A DNA stretch of 64,000 nt from Radicibacter daui (GCA_030657355.1 CP131056.1:1694501-1758500), one strand, 5' to 3'. Shown: positions 9,295-18,366, counted from the first letter of the stretch. Numbers and translations: made by a program. The notes: generated by a model not told the origin, from the sequence alone.

Positions 9295-10221
9295 TCAGGC
9301 GAGCGGGAAGTGCTGATGCCAGTGGTTGGCGATGTCGATGCGGCGGGTCACCCACACATTGTCATGCGCCTGGATGTGGTCGAGGAACTTCTGCAGGCCA
9401 CGGAAGCGACCGGGCCGGCCGATGAGGCGGCAGTGCAGGCCGATGGACATCATCTTGGGCGCCTCTTCCCCCTCGGCATACAGCACGTCGAACGCATCGC
9501 GCAGGTAGTGGAAGAAATGGTCTCCCGTGTTGAAGCCCTGCGGCGAGGCAAAGCGCATGTCATTGGCGTCGAGCGAATAGGGGATCATCAGCAGCGGCTT
9601 GCCGTACTGGGTGTTCCAGTAGGGCAGGTCGTCGTCATAAACGTCCGAGCAGTAGCGGAAATTGCCGTGTTCGGCGGCAAGGCGCACGGTATTGGGGCTG
9701 CAGCGACCGAGATAATAACCTTCCGGCCGCACGCCGCAGACCTCCTCCGTCACCGCGATGGCGCGCAGCATGTCGGCCAGTTCCGCGCTTTCGGCGGTGT
9801 ACTGATAGTCAAACCAGCGCCAGCCATGGCTTGCCACTTCATGGCCAAGCTCAATGAAGCTGCGGGCAAGATCGGGGTGGCGCTCCAGCGCCATGCCGAC
9901 GCCATAGACGGTCAGCGGCAGCTTGCGCTTGTCGAATTCGTTGAGAATACGCCACACGCCGGCGCGGGCGCCGAAATCATAGAAGCTCTCCATGTTCCAG
10001 TGGCGCAGGCCCTTGACCGGCTGGGCGCCAATGATCTCGGACAGGAACGTTTCCGCCTCGCTGTCGCCATGCAGCACGGAATGCTCGCCGCCTTCCTCGT
10101 AATTGAGGACGAAGCTTACCGCCACGCGGGCCTTGCCCGGCCAGCGCGGATCGGGCGGGGTGCGGCCATAACCAACCAGATCGCGCGGATAAGCATCAAC
10201 GGGGGACGTCGGCGAGGTCAT
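9295..10221 (-). CDS. puuE: Allantoinase, polysaccharide-deacetylase type (PuuE)
   Basis: Opens allantoin to allantoate. 308 residues, the usual size for PuuE. The signatures are DLVGYGRTPPDPRWPG at the N-terminus, SFVLNYEEGGEHSVLHGD, a NodB-like core with GHEVASHGWRWFDY (HEVASH), YLGRCSPNT and FWIGxH-like SIGLHCRLIGRPGR. It is metal-poor compared with classical allantoinase and unrelated to it. Separated from puuD/uraH by unrelated genes. Function is firm by family pattern. Confidence 0.92.
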   Translation of the reverse strand: MTSPTSPVDAYPRDLVGYGRTPPDPRWPGKARVAVSFVLNYEEGGEHSVLHGDSEAETFLSEIIGAQPVKGLRHWNMESFYDFGARAGVWRILNEFDKRKLPLTVYGVGMALERHPDLARSFIELGHEVASHGWRWFDYQYTAESAELADMLRAIAVTEEVCGVRPEGYYLGRCSPNTVRLAAEHGNFRYCSDVYDDDLPYWNTQYGKPLLMIPYSLDANDMRFASPQGFNTGDHFFHYLRDAFDVLYAEGEEAPKMMSIGLHCRLIGRPGRFRGLQKFLDHIQAHDNVWVTRRIDIANHWHQHFPLA

Positions 10222-10357
10222 CAGAGGAAGGCTCCTGATCTAACGGGTCTTGAGACTTGTCTTTTCTCGTGTCTGCGGCCGGCAGCGTGCCGCTTCCGAC
10301 CGACGATGCCTAGCAAGAAGCTTGCCGGGCAAGCGGGCTTTCCGGCTGGTGGATGGC

Positions 10358-11257
10358 TCATGGAACCGGCCCGTTGCTCCCCAGCAGGGCCGGCCGGCGA
10401 GCCGTTACCACCTCGCGCAGGAAGCCGAGCACGGCGCGTACACGGGCCGTTTCGGCAATTTCGCGATGGGCAATCAGCCAGATATCCTGTGAATAGACAT
10501 TCTCCGGCGGGATCAGCCGGACCAGTTCCGCAAACGGGTCCGCCATCAGGCAGGGCAGCAGGGCAAGGCCCGCTCCGCCGCGACAGGCGGCAAGCTGGCT
10601 TTGCAGGCTGGTGGCGCGGATGGTCAGCGGCACATGGGGGAAATGCTCGGCCATCCAGCGGGCGGCGGTGAGGCTCTGCTGGCTTTCATCCCAGCCGATG
10701 CCGCGATGGCCGGCGGTAATGCCGGGCTCGAACGGGTGCGCGGCCAGATAGGCTGTGCTGGCATAAAGCGCGGAGGCCATGGCTCCCGCCCGGCTGATGG
10801 TGAGGTTGCCGGTTTCGGGCCGGACGAGGCGCAGCGCGACGTCGGCTTCCCGTCTTGTGAGGCTGGAGAGCGAAATGCTGGTGACCAGTTCCAGCATCAG
10901 CCGGGGATAACGGGCCTGGAAGCGCGCGATCTCGGGCATGACCAGCATTGTTGCGTAATTTTCCGGCAGTGCGATGCGCACGCTGCCTTCTGCCGCCATG
11001 TCCCGGCCGCTCGCCCGGCGGTGCAGCCGCTCCATCTGGCCTTCTGCCTCTTCGGCGTCCCTGAGCAGACTTTCCCCGGCATCGCTCAGCGCATAACCGC
11101 TCTGGCTGCGCTCGAAGAGGTGGCTGCCAAGCGCCTCCTCCAGCGCGGCGATGTGGCGCCCGACGGTCGCCGGGCTCATATGCAGCCGCCCGGCGGCGCC
11201 GGAAAGCCCGCCGCTGCGGGCAACGGCCAGAAACACCCTGATGTCGTCCCAGTTCAT
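10358..11257 (-). CDS. LysR-family transcriptional regulator
   Basis: 299 residues. The N-terminal LysR HTH (WDDIRVFLAVARSGGLSGAAGRL, MSPATVGRHIAALEEALGSHLFER) is followed by a periplasmic-binding-like effector domain. Start at ATG 11257 gives the canonical MNWDDIRVFL opening. It is divergent from the CMD/hydrolase fusion gene, and a good LysR-type palindrome lies between them at 11283-11299, so it probably controls that gene. The effector is unknown. Confidence 0.92.
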   Translation of the reverse strand: MNWDDIRVFLAVARSGGLSGAAGRLHMSPATVGRHIAALEEALGSHLFERSQSGYALSDAGESLLRDAEEAEGQMERLHRRASGRDMAAEGSVRIALPENYATMLVMPEIARFQARYPRLMLELVTSISLSSLTRREADVALRLVRPETGNLTISRAGAMASALYASTAYLAAHPFEPGITAGHRGIGWDESQQSLTAARWMAEHFPHVPLTIRATSLQSQLAACRGGAGLALLPCLMADPFAELVRLIPPENVYSQDIWLIAHREIAETARVRAVLGFLREVVTARRPALLGSNGPVP

Positions 11258-11282
11258 CCGATGCTCGCCCGCACAGCCCTTG

Positions 11283-11299
11283 CTTTTCAAAAATGAAAG
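11283..11299. promoter_or_regulatory. Candidate LysR operator
   Basis: CTTTTCA, four A, then TGAAAG: an AT-rich inverted repeat containing the T-N11-A pattern typical of LysR boxes, in the gap between the lysR gene (start 11257) and the fusion gene (start 11385). Confidence 0.5.
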
Positions 11300-11384
11300 A
11301 TAGGGCGCCAATATCTTGTCTGTCGATCCATGGGTGAAAGACGCTTTCCTTGGCTTGAGCGCAACAGCCGCAAGGGTAAAAGCC

Positions 11385-12530
11385 ATGGAACGGGCAAAGA
11401 TCGGTCTCAAGGAACTGCAAGCCATCGATGGCGAGCGCGGGGTGGCAACGGTGGCCCGGATCCGCGAAAGCTCGCAGGTTCTTGCCGATGCGGTGACGGA
11501 TTTTGCCTTCGGCGAAGTTTTCTCCCGCGCCGAGCTTGGCCGGCTGCCGCGCGAACTGGCAACGGTTGCCGTGCTGGGGGCGATGGGCGGGGCGGAGCCG
11601 CAGCTGCGCATCCATGCCGAGGCGGCGCTCAATGTCGGCGCCGAGCCGGATGAGCTGGTGGCGCTTGCCGAACATGTGGCCATCTACGCCGGTTTCCCTA
11701 GGGCGCTCAACTTGCTGCGCGTTGTCAGGGAAACGGTGGAGGAGCTGGGGCTCGCGCTGCCGCTGCAGGGGCAGCGGGTGAGGCTGGGCGATCATGAAAC
11801 GCTGGTGAGCGATACCGGTGGCGATCTGCCGCCGCTCATCCTGTTGCACGCCCTGGGGCTGGACCGGCGCATGTGGCGTGACGTGGTGCCGGCGCTGGCC
11901 AGCCGCTACCGCGTCATTGCCTATGACCTGCGCGGCCATGGCCATGCCGCCGGTGCGCCGGCCGTGCGGGACATTGCCCACTTTGCCAGCGACCTTGCCG
12001 AATTGATGCAGGCACTCAGGCTACCGCAGGCCGCGGTCTGCGGCCTGTCGCTGGGCGGTGTCATCGCCCAGCATTTCACGCTCGATTATCCGGAAAAGGT
12101 GGTCTCGCTGTCGCTTGTCGCCACCACGGCCTGGGCGCAGCCGGCCTTTGACGCAAGGGCGGCGTCTGCCGAGGCTGACGGCATGGCCGCCCAGTTGGTG
12201 CCCACGCTCACCCGCTGGTTCCAGCCCGCCACGCTGGCCGTGGATGGCTGGGCCGTGCGTTATGCCCGCGACCGGGTGGAGCGCAATTTTGTGGCTGACT
12301 GGGCGGCGAGCTGGCGGGCGATGGCGGGCATCGGCCATGAAGGGCGTCTCGGTGAGATATCGGTGCCGGCAAAGCTGATTGCCGGTGCTCTCGACCCGTC
12401 AACACCGCCGGAGCTGATGCAGCGGATGGTGGCGCTGATCCCCGGAGCAAGCCTGACGGTGATCGACGGGGCTTCGCATATGGTGAGCCTTGAGCAGCCG
12501 CAGGCGCTGGCGGCTGCTTTGGTGGGCTGA
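11385..12530 (+). CDS. Carboxymuconolactone decarboxylase / alpha-beta hydrolase fusion
   Basis: 381 residues. Residues 1-110 match a PcaC-like carboxymuconolactone decarboxylase domain (FGEVFSRAELGRLPRELATVAVL, LRIHAEAALNVGA, HVAIYAGFPRALN); the AhpD CxxC is absent, as in PcaC. Residues 120-381 match a 3-oxoadipate enol-lactonase-like alpha/beta hydrolase. Its oxyanion region is LHALGLDRRMW, its nucleophile Ser is in CGLSLGGVIAQ, its Asp in AGALDPSTPP and its His in DGASHMVS. PcaL proteins fuse these activities in the order hydrolase-decarboxylase; here the order is reversed. The start is ATG 11385 with AAGGG upstream. No other beta-ketoadipate genes are nearby, so a beta-ketoadipate role is inference. 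Confidence 0.85.
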   Translation: MERAKIGLKELQAIDGERGVATVARIRESSQVLADAVTDFAFGEVFSRAELGRLPRELATVAVLGAMGGAEPQLRIHAEAALNVGAEPDELVALAEHVAIYAGFPRALNLLRVVRETVEELGLALPLQGQRVRLGDHETLVSDTGGDLPPLILLHALGLDRRMWRDVVPALASRYRVIAYDLRGHGHAAGAPAVRDIAHFASDLAELMQALRLPQAAVCGLSLGGVIAQHFTLDYPEKVVSLSLVATTAWAQPAFDARAASAEADGMAAQLVPTLTRWFQPATLAVDGWAVRYARDRVERNFVADWAASWRAMAGIGHEGRLGEISVPAKLIAGALDPSTPPELMQRMVALIPGASLTVIDGASHMVSLEQPQALAAALVG

Positions 12531-12617
12531 GCTTGCCAGCCGGCAGGCGGCTCTGCTAACGCGGGTTTACGGGCCGGGTGCGTTTGCTCCCGGCCGGGCC
12601 TTCGTGCGGAGTTTGCC

Positions 12618-13673
12618 ATGCCGGATCAGGTGCTTACCCTGGATGTGATTGACATGCACACGGCCGGGGAGCCGGTGCGGATCGTAGCCGGCGGTTATCC
12701 GCGCCTGACCGGTGCCAGCATTCTCGACAAGCGGCGTGAGGCGCTGGAGCAGCATGACGCACTGCGCCGCGCGCTGATGCTGGAGCCGCGTGGCCACGCC
12801 GGCATGTATGGCGTCATTTCCGTCGAGCCGAGCGATGGAGCGAAGGCCGCGGGGGCCGTCTTCGGGGCGCTTTTCACCCATAATGAAGGCTACAGCACCA
12901 TGTGCGGCCATGCCACGGTCGCGCTGGGCAAATGGCTGGTGGAAAGCGGGCAGGTCCCCGCGCCGGAAAACGGGGAGATATCCTTTCCCATCGAGCTGCC
13001 TTGCGGCGTCGTGCGTGTTACCGCGCAGCTCGCCGGTGGCAAGGTGGTGCAAAGCGGCTTTGAGAGTGTGCCGGCCTTTCTGGCGCAGCGGGATGCCAGG
13101 CTTGAGGTGCCGGGTCTCGGCAGTATCACCGCCGACCTTTGTTATGGCGGCGCCTTCTACCTCATCCTGCCGGCTTCAAGCCTTGGCGTGGATTTCTTTG
13201 AAACGCCGCTGGAGCGGCTGGTGGAGATCGGCACGGCCATTACCGCGGCCGGCCGGGCGCAGCTGGATATCGTGCATCCGGATGCCGCCGATCTTGGCTT
13301 TCTCTATGGCACCATCCTGATCGATGACGCGCCGGTGCCGGAGCCGACATACAATCTCTGCATCTTTGCCGAAGGGCAGATCGACCGCAGCCCGACCGGC
13401 AGCGGCGTGACGGCGCGGCTTGCGCGCGACCATGCCCGGGGCCTGATTGCAGCCGGCGCCGAGCGGCAGTTCTATGGGCCGACGCCGGTGCCGTTTTTGG
13501 CCAGTATTGCCTCCGCCCGGGGCGATGGCAGCGTCACGGTGAGCGTCAGCGGTCAATCGGCTTTCAGCGGCAAGGCCACATTCGAGATACACAGCGATGA
13601 TCCGCTGGCTTACGGTTTCTCCCTGCCGCCGAGCTACGGCGCCTTGCGCCGGATGACGGGTGCGGCATTTTGA
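12618..13673 (+). CDS. Proline racemase family, probable trans-3-hydroxy-L-proline dehydratase
   Basis: 351 residues of the proline racemase fold. The first catalytic residue is Cys in TMCGHATVALG (about residue 96). The second motif reads DRSPTGSGVTARLA, with Thr where racemases and hydroxyproline epimerases have Cys. That Cys/Thr pair is the known signature of trans-3-hydroxy-L-proline dehydratases, which yield 1-pyrroline-2-carboxylate. ATG 12618 has GCGGAG upstream. It follows the fusion gene by 87 bases on the same strand and may be co-transcribed. No pyrroline-carboxylate reductase is obvious nearby, so the pathway is incomplete here. Confidence 0.85.
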   Translation: MPDQVLTLDVIDMHTAGEPVRIVAGGYPRLTGASILDKRREALEQHDALRRALMLEPRGHAGMYGVISVEPSDGAKAAGAVFGALFTHNEGYSTMCGHATVALGKWLVESGQVPAPENGEISFPIELPCGVVRVTAQLAGGKVVQSGFESVPAFLAQRDARLEVPGLGSITADLCYGGAFYLILPASSLGVDFFETPLERLVEIGTAITAAGRAQLDIVHPDAADLGFLYGTILIDDAPVPEPTYNLCIFAEGQIDRSPTGSGVTARLARDHARGLIAAGAERQFYGPTPVPFLASIASARGDGSVTVSVSGQSAFSGKATFEIHSDDPLAYGFSLPPSYGALRRMTGAAF

Positions 13674-13842
13674 CCTGAGGGTCAAAAAAGCGGACAGTTG
13701 CCTAACGGATAGGCAGGGGAGGGTGCACTACAGGGTTAGGAGCCAGAGGCAAGACAGGCGAGCGCGCCATGGCATGGTGCTTGCTCCCTGATGGCCACGA
13801 ATGACCTCATCAAAAAATCCAGCAGACAGGGGACCTTGGAGA
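13674..13842 (+). promoter_or_regulatory. Leader/promoter region of the ABC importer and urease operon
   Basis: 169 bases with a perfect small hairpin, TGCCTA-acgga-TAGGCA, at about 13698-13714. A wider imperfect pairing may form between GGCAAG (about 13758) and CTTGCTCC. I compared it by eye with the conserved cores of the TPP, FMN and guanidine-I riboswitches and saw none of them. The role is uncertain. Confidence 0.3.
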
Positions 13843-14889
13843 ATGACGGCGACGAACTGGTTTACCCGGCGCACCTTCGCGCGGCTTGCCGCAGCGACGG
13901 CGATGGTGGCGGCGGTGGCCACCACCGGCATGGCGCGGGCAGAAGATTTCCCGATCAAGTTCACCCTGGACTGGAAGTATCAGGGCCCGACCAGCTTCCT
14001 GCTGCTCGCCAAGGAAAAGGGCTACTTCAAGGAAGCCGGGCTGGATGTGACCATCGATGCCGGCCAGGGTTCCGCCGGCGCCGTCAACCGTGTTGCCTCC
14101 GGCGCCTACCAGATGGGCTTTGCCGATATCAACGCGCTGGTGGAATACGACACCGCCAATCCGGACAAGGCCATCAAGTCGGTCATGATGGTCTATGATG
14201 CCGCGCCGTTTGGCGTTTATGCGCTGAAGAAGTCCGGCATCACCAAGCCGGCCGATCTGGTCGGCAAGAAGCTGGGCTCCCCGGTCTTCGATGCCTCCTA
14301 CAAGCTGTTCCCGGCCTTTGCCAAGGCGGCGGGCATCGATCCGGCTTCCGTCCAGCGCGTGAACATGGATCCGTCGCTGCGCGAGGCCATGCTGCTGAAA
14401 GGTGAGGTGGATTTCATCTCCGGCCACTACTTCACCTCCATGCTGGACCTGCAGGCCCGCGGCGTGAAGTTCGATGATATCGTACCGTTGCTCTACAAGG
14501 ACTACGGCCTTGATTTCTATGGCAATGCCATCATTGCCTCGCCGGACATGCTCAAGGATCATGGCGACAAGGTGAAGGCCTTCCTCGGCGCTGCCGCCAA
14601 GGGCCTCATCGATGTGCTGAAGGACCCGGCCGCTTCCGTCGAGATCGTCGCCAAGTATGATCCGCTCATCGACAAGCAGCTTGAGACCACCCGCCTCAAG
14701 ATGGCCATCGACACCAACATCGTGACCGATACCACCAAGACCAATGGCTTTGGCGATGTCGACATGGCGCGCCTTGGCCGCTCCATCGGGCAGAATGCCG
14801 ATGCGCTGGGTCTCAAGAGCGTGATCAAGCCGGAGGTGGTGTTCGACGCTTCCTTCCTGCCGCCGGCCGCTGAACGGAAGATCCCGTGA
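13843..14889 (+). CDS. ABC transporter substrate-binding protein, NMT1/THI5-like
   Basis: 348 residues, periplasmic. The N-terminal export signal contains a twin-arginine-like TRRTFARLAAATAM stretch ending at an ARA-E cleavage region. The mature part shows the NMT1/SsuA pattern: FTLDWKYQGPTSFLLLAKEKGYFKEAGLDV and a GQGSAGAVNRVASGAYQMGFAD ligand loop. ATG 13843 has TTGGAGA immediately upstream. Relatives bind thiamine-pyrimidine precursors, sulfonates, riboflavin or other small N-compounds. The specificity cannot be read, but co-direction with urease points to a nitrogenous substrate. Confidence 0.88.
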   Translation: MTATNWFTRRTFARLAAATAMVAAVATTGMARAEDFPIKFTLDWKYQGPTSFLLLAKEKGYFKEAGLDVTIDAGQGSAGAVNRVASGAYQMGFADINALVEYDTANPDKAIKSVMMVYDAAPFGVYALKKSGITKPADLVGKKLGSPVFDASYKLFPAFAKAAGIDPASVQRVNMDPSLREAMLLKGEVDFISGHYFTSMLDLQARGVKFDDIVPLLYKDYGLDFYGNAIIASPDMLKDHGDKVKAFLGAAAKGLIDVLKDPAASVEIVAKYDPLIDKQLETTRLKMAIDTNIVTDTTKTNGFGDVDMARLGRSIGQNADALGLKSVIKPEVVFDASFLPPAAERKIP

Positions 14890-15731
14890 ACGCTGCAGGC
14901 TCGCCCATGACGGCAACCGCCCCCGGCCATCTGGCCGGGGCGGGACGCCCTTTTGTCGAGATTGACCGCGCTTCCCTCGCTTATGGCGGGGGAGGCGGCG
15001 TTCTCGCGCTCAAGGACTGTTCCTTTTCGATTGAAAAGGGCGAGTTTGCTGCTGTCGTCGGCCCGTCGGGCTGCGGCAAGTCCTCGCTCATGAAGCTGAT
15101 TTCCGGCCTTGAGCGCGTGAGCGATGGCACCGCGATCGTGGCGGGGCAGGAGGTGACCGGCCCGCTGAAGATCGTGGGCATGGCCTTCCAGAACCCGGTG
15201 ATGCTGCCGTGGCGCTCTACCCTGCGCAACGTCATGCTGCCGCTGGAGATCGTCGAGCCGCACCGCTCCCAATTCCGCGCCCGCAAGGCGGAGTACCGGG
15301 AAAAGGCGCGAGCCCTGCTGGCAACCGTCGGTCTCGACGGCTTTGCCGACCGTTATCCCTGGCAGCTTTCCGGCGGCATGCAGCAGCGCGCCAACCTTTG
15401 CCGCGCACTCATCCACGAACCTGAGCTCCTGATGCTGGACGAACCGTTCGGCGCGCTCGACGCCTTCACCCGCGAGGAACTGTGGGAGGCGATGCAGCAG
15501 CTGTGGATGGAGCGGCGCTTCACCGCGATGCTGGTGACGCACGATCTTGTTGAGTCCGTGTTCCTGGCTGACCGGGTGCATGTCATCTCCAACCGGCCCG
15601 GCCGGGTCATCTATTCCCGCAGCATCGACCTGCCGCGCCCGCGCCGGCTGGAAGACCGCTACAAGCCGGAATTCGTCGAGATCGTGCATGAACTGCGCGA
15701 CCAGATCGTGATGGCGAGGCAGCAGATCTGA
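14886..15731 (+). CDS. ABC transporter ATP-binding protein (nitrate/sulfonate/NMT1 type)
   Basis: 281 residues. Walker A is VGPSGCGKSSL, Q-loop FQNPVMLPWRSTLRN, signature LSGGMQQRANLCRAL, Walker B LLMLDEPFGALD, and switch His in LVTHDLVES. The WRST after the Q-loop is typical of the SsuB/TauB/ThiZ group. The GTG start overlaps the stop of the binding-protein gene (GTGA), indicating translational coupling. Confidence 0.94.
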   Translation: MNAAGSPMTATAPGHLAGAGRPFVEIDRASLAYGGGGGVLALKDCSFSIEKGEFAAVVGPSGCGKSSLMKLISGLERVSDGTAIVAGQEVTGPLKIVGMAFQNPVMLPWRSTLRNVMLPLEIVEPHRSQFRARKAEYREKARALLATVGLDGFADRYPWQLSGGMQQRANLCRALIHEPELLMLDEPFGALDAFTREELWEAMQQLWMERRFTAMLVTHDLVESVFLADRVHVISNRPGRVIYSRSIDLPRPRRLEDRYKPEFVEIVHELRDQIVMARQQI

Positions 15732-16522
15732 TGAAATACCGCCTCAACAACCGCGCGCTTGCGCCCTGGTATGCCGGCATCGGCTTTTTCCTGTTGTGGG
15801 AAATCATCTGCCGGGCTTTCAAGGTGGAAAGCTTCATCCTGCCGGCGCCGAGCGAGGCGTTTCAGGCGATGTGGGATTTCTGGCCCGCCATCTGGATGAA
15901 TGCGCAGCAAACCCTCATCACCACGCTGGGCGGATTTGCCCTCGCCGTGGTGTTCGGCCTGCTGCTCGGCATCTTTATCGGCGCATCGCCCATCATCTAT
16001 GCCGCGCTCTATCCACTCCTCATCGGCTTCAATTCCGTGCCCAAGGTGGCGCTGGTGCCGGTGCTGGTCATCTGGTTCGGCATCGGTACGGTGCCGGCCA
16101 TCATCACCGCCTTTCTCATCAGCTTCTTCCCCATCGTGGTGAATGTGGCGACCGGCATCGCCACGCTGGAGCCGGAGCTTGAGGATGTAATGCGGGCGCT
16201 GGGCGCCAGCCGCACCGACATTTTGCTGAAAGTCGGTGTGCCACGCTCGATGCCCTATTTCTTCGCCTCGCTGAAGATCGCCATCACGCTCGCCTTCGTC
16301 GGCTCGGTCATTTCCGAGACGGTCGCCGCCAATGCCGGCATCGGCTATCTGATGCTGTCGGCCAGCAGTTCCTTCCGGGTGCCGCTGGTGTTCGCCGGCC
16401 TGCTGGTGATCGCGGCGCTCGGCATCATCATGTACGCTGTTGCCGCCTGGGTTGAGCGGCGGATGACGGGCTGGGCTGTGCGCGGCAAGGACCGCGGCGC
16501 CGGCTTTGCCACCGGCGGCTAG
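15731..16522 (+). CDS. ABC transporter permease (SsuC/ThiX type)
   Basis: 263 residues, about six membrane helices. The EAA loop reads EDVMRALGASRTDILLKVGVP, the contact site for the ATPase. The ATG shares one base with the preceding TGA (TGATG). Completes a three-part importer with the two upstream genes. ureD starts only 44 bases after its stop, with no terminator visible between. Confidence 0.92.
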   Translation: MKYRLNNRALAPWYAGIGFFLLWEIICRAFKVESFILPAPSEAFQAMWDFWPAIWMNAQQTLITTLGGFALAVVFGLLLGIFIGASPIIYAALYPLLIGFNSVPKVALVPVLVIWFGIGTVPAIITAFLISFFPIVVNVATGIATLEPELEDVMRALGASRTDILLKVGVPRSMPYFFASLKIAITLAFVGSVISETVAANAGIGYLMLSASSSFRVPLVFAGLLVIAALGIIMYAVAAWVERRMTGWAVRGKDRGAGFATGG

Positions 16523-16566
16523 GTGTCTGCGCTTCACGCCTTTTCCTGAAAGCAACTGCCGCAGCC

Positions 16567-17532
16567 ATGCCTGACAGCGCCCGCGACCTGACCGATCTGC
16601 CGTCAGCGCCTGCCGAAAGCGGGCGGATGCCCCCGCGCATGCAGCGTAATCGCGGTGCGGCGCGGGTTGTCATCGGCCCCGCCGGGCTTGCCGATCTTTA
16701 TCAGAAGCCACCCTGCCGGGTGCTGTTTCCGCGTGTGGAAAAGGGCGAGCCGCCGGCCGCCGTGATGGTGACGACCAGCGGCGGCATGACCGGCGGCGAC
16801 CGCATCGATTACGAGGTGAGCGTGGCGCCCGGCGCCCGCGCCACCCTTACCACCCAGGCGGCGGAGAAAATCTACCGCTCGCTGGGCGATGAGGCGGAGA
16901 TGGAGGTGCGCCTTGAGGTTGGCGCCGGCGGTTATCTGGAATGGCTGCCGCAGGAATGCATCCTCTTCAACCGCAGCAATTTTGTCCGCCACACCCATGT
17001 GACGCTCGACCCCACCGCTACCCTGCTGGCGGTGGAGGCGGTGGTCTTCGGCCGTACCGCCCATGGCGAGAGCGTGACCGAGTGCGCGCTGCATGATGCC
17101 TGGCGCATCCGGGTGGGTGGGCGGCTGCGCTGGGCCGACGGGCTCAGCCTTGATGCCGAGACAATAGGCAGGCTGCACGATCCCTATGCGTTTGGCGGGG
17201 CGCTCGCCGTAGCCACGGTAGTAGTCTACACGCCGGATTGTGCGGCCCGGCTGGAGACGGCACGGGCCTTGCTGGAAAAGGCCCTGAAAAAAGAGACAAA
17301 ACCGGCCTTCGATGCGGATGGGGAGCTTGAGCCGCAACCTTCGCCGCGCGACACTTCCGCCGCGCCGGAGCGGCTCAAGGCCGGAGTTACGCTGGTCAGC
17401 GGCCTGATGGTGACCCGTTTCGTCGGGCGGGATACGGCGGAGCTGCGGGGCTGCCTGATGGATTATCTGATGGCGCTGCGCGCCGAGCTTACGGGGTTGC
17501 CAGCGCGCCTGCCGCGCGTGTGGCGGATATAA
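16567..17532 (+). CDS. ureD: Urease accessory protein UreD
   Basis: Scaffold protein that binds apo-urease and, with UreF and UreG, directs nickel insertion. 321 residues, slightly longer than typical because of a charged insertion near residues 240-270. The family core is clear: [46 protein letters not shown] and [14 protein letters not shown]. First gene of the urease block, directly behind the ABC importer. Confidence 0.95.
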   Translation: MPDSARDLTDLPSAPAESGRMPPRMQRNRGAARVVIGPAGLADLYQKPPCRVLFPRVEKGEPPAAVMVTTSGGMTGGDRIDYEVSVAPGARATLTTQAAEKIYRSLGDEAEMEVRLEVGAGGYLEWLPQECILFNRSNFVRHTHVTLDPTATLLAVEAVVFGRTAHGESVTECALHDAWRIRVGGRLRWADGLSLDAETIGRLHDPYAFGGALAVATVVVYTPDCAARLETARALLEKALKKETKPAFDADGELEPQPSPRDTSAAPERLKAGVTLVSGLMVTRFVGRDTAELRGCLMDYLMALRAELTGLPARLPRVWRI

Positions 17533-17572
17533 CAGGAATAAGGGCCCGGAACGGGCGGGGAGATCGAGGCCG

Positions 17573-17875
17573 ATGCAACTGACGCCGCGTGAGAAAGACA
17601 AGCTGCTCATCGCCACCGCCGCGATGGTTGCCCGCCGCCGGCTGGAGCGCGGCGTGAAGCTCAATTACCCGGAGGCCGTGGCGCTCATCAGCGACTTCGT
17701 CGTCGAGGGCGCGCGCGATGGCCGCTCCGTTGCCGAGCTGATGCAGGACGGCGCGAAGGTGCTGACCCGCGAGCAGGTGATGGATGGCATCCCCGAGATG
17801 ATCCACGACATCCAGGTGGAAGCGACCTTTCCGGACGGCACGAAGCTGGTGACGGTGCATCAGCCGATCCGGTGA
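17573..17875 (+). CDS. ureA: Urease subunit gamma
   Basis: 100 residues, exactly the family length. [39 protein letters not shown] and the C-terminal [19 protein letters not shown] are diagnostic. Structural subunit of the cytoplasmic urease trimer that hydrolyses urea to ammonia and carbamate. Followed by a composite palindromic repeat before ureB. Confidence 0.98.
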   Translation: MQLTPREKDKLLIATAAMVARRRLERGVKLNYPEAVALISDFVVEGARDGRSVAELMQDGAKVLTREQVMDGIPEMIHDIQVEATFPDGTKLVTVHQPIR

Positions 17876-17895
17876 TTTGAGTGCTAGGGGTGAGT

Positions 17896-18014
17896 CCCCA
17901 CCCCCCTCCACCCCTTCGGGGCACCTCCCCCATGGATGGGGGAGGATAGGGAAGACCCTCTCCATTCATGGAGAGGGAGGGGCCCGCCGCGAAGCGGTGG
18001 GAGGGTGAGGGTGG
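17896..18014. repeat. Composite palindromic intergenic repeat between ureA and ureB
   Basis: A mosaic of hairpins. CTCCCCCAT pairs with ATGGGGGAG, CCCTCTCCAT with ATGGAGAGGG, and CCCGCCGC-gaa-GCGGTGGG forms a third. The outer CCACCCCC-type arm faces a GGGTGAGGGTGG arm. The same architecture, with CGCGTAAGCG in place of CGCGAAGCG, recurs at 23001-23107. Resembles the mosaic intergenic repeats common in alphaproteobacteria. It lies inside an operon, so it is transcribed. Confidence 0.8.
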
Positions 18015-18048
18015 TCAAGTCAATAACAAGCCAATCAAGGAGAGGCGC

Positions 18049-18360
18049 ATGATCCCCGGAGAAATCTTCACGCCGCCCGGCGAGATCGAGCTCAATGCGG
18101 GCGCGCCGACGGTTACCGTCACCGTTGCCAATACCGGCGACCGGCCGGTGCAGGTGGGCAGCCACTATCATTTTGCCGAGACCAATTCCGGCCTTTCCTT
18201 CGACCGCGAGAAGGCGCGCGGCATGAGGCTCGACATTGCCGCCGGCACGGCGGTGCGCTTCGAGCCGGGGCAGAGCCGGGACGTGACGCTGGTGCCGATC
18301 CGCGGCGAGCGCAAGGTCTACGGCTTCAATCAGAAAATCATGGGCGCTCTGGAGGGCTGA
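18049..18360 (+). CDS. ureB: Urease subunit beta
   Basis: 103 residues, the usual length. [36 protein letters not shown] and the C-terminal [13 protein letters not shown] are characteristic. The start at ATG 18049 is fixed by AAGGAGAGG just upstream; earlier in-frame codons would read into the repeat. Structural subunit; stop is 6 bases before ureC. Confidence 0.97.
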   Translation: MIPGEIFTPPGEIELNAGAPTVTVTVANTGDRPVQVGSHYHFAETNSGLSFDREKARGMRLDIAAGTAVRFEPGQSRDVTLVPIRGERKVYGFNQKIMGALEG

Positions 18361-18366
18361 GGGGAC

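Noticed and set aside
13674-13842. TPP, FMN or guanidine riboswitch before the NMT1-type importer
   Set aside because: The conserved core sequences of these riboswitches were not found.
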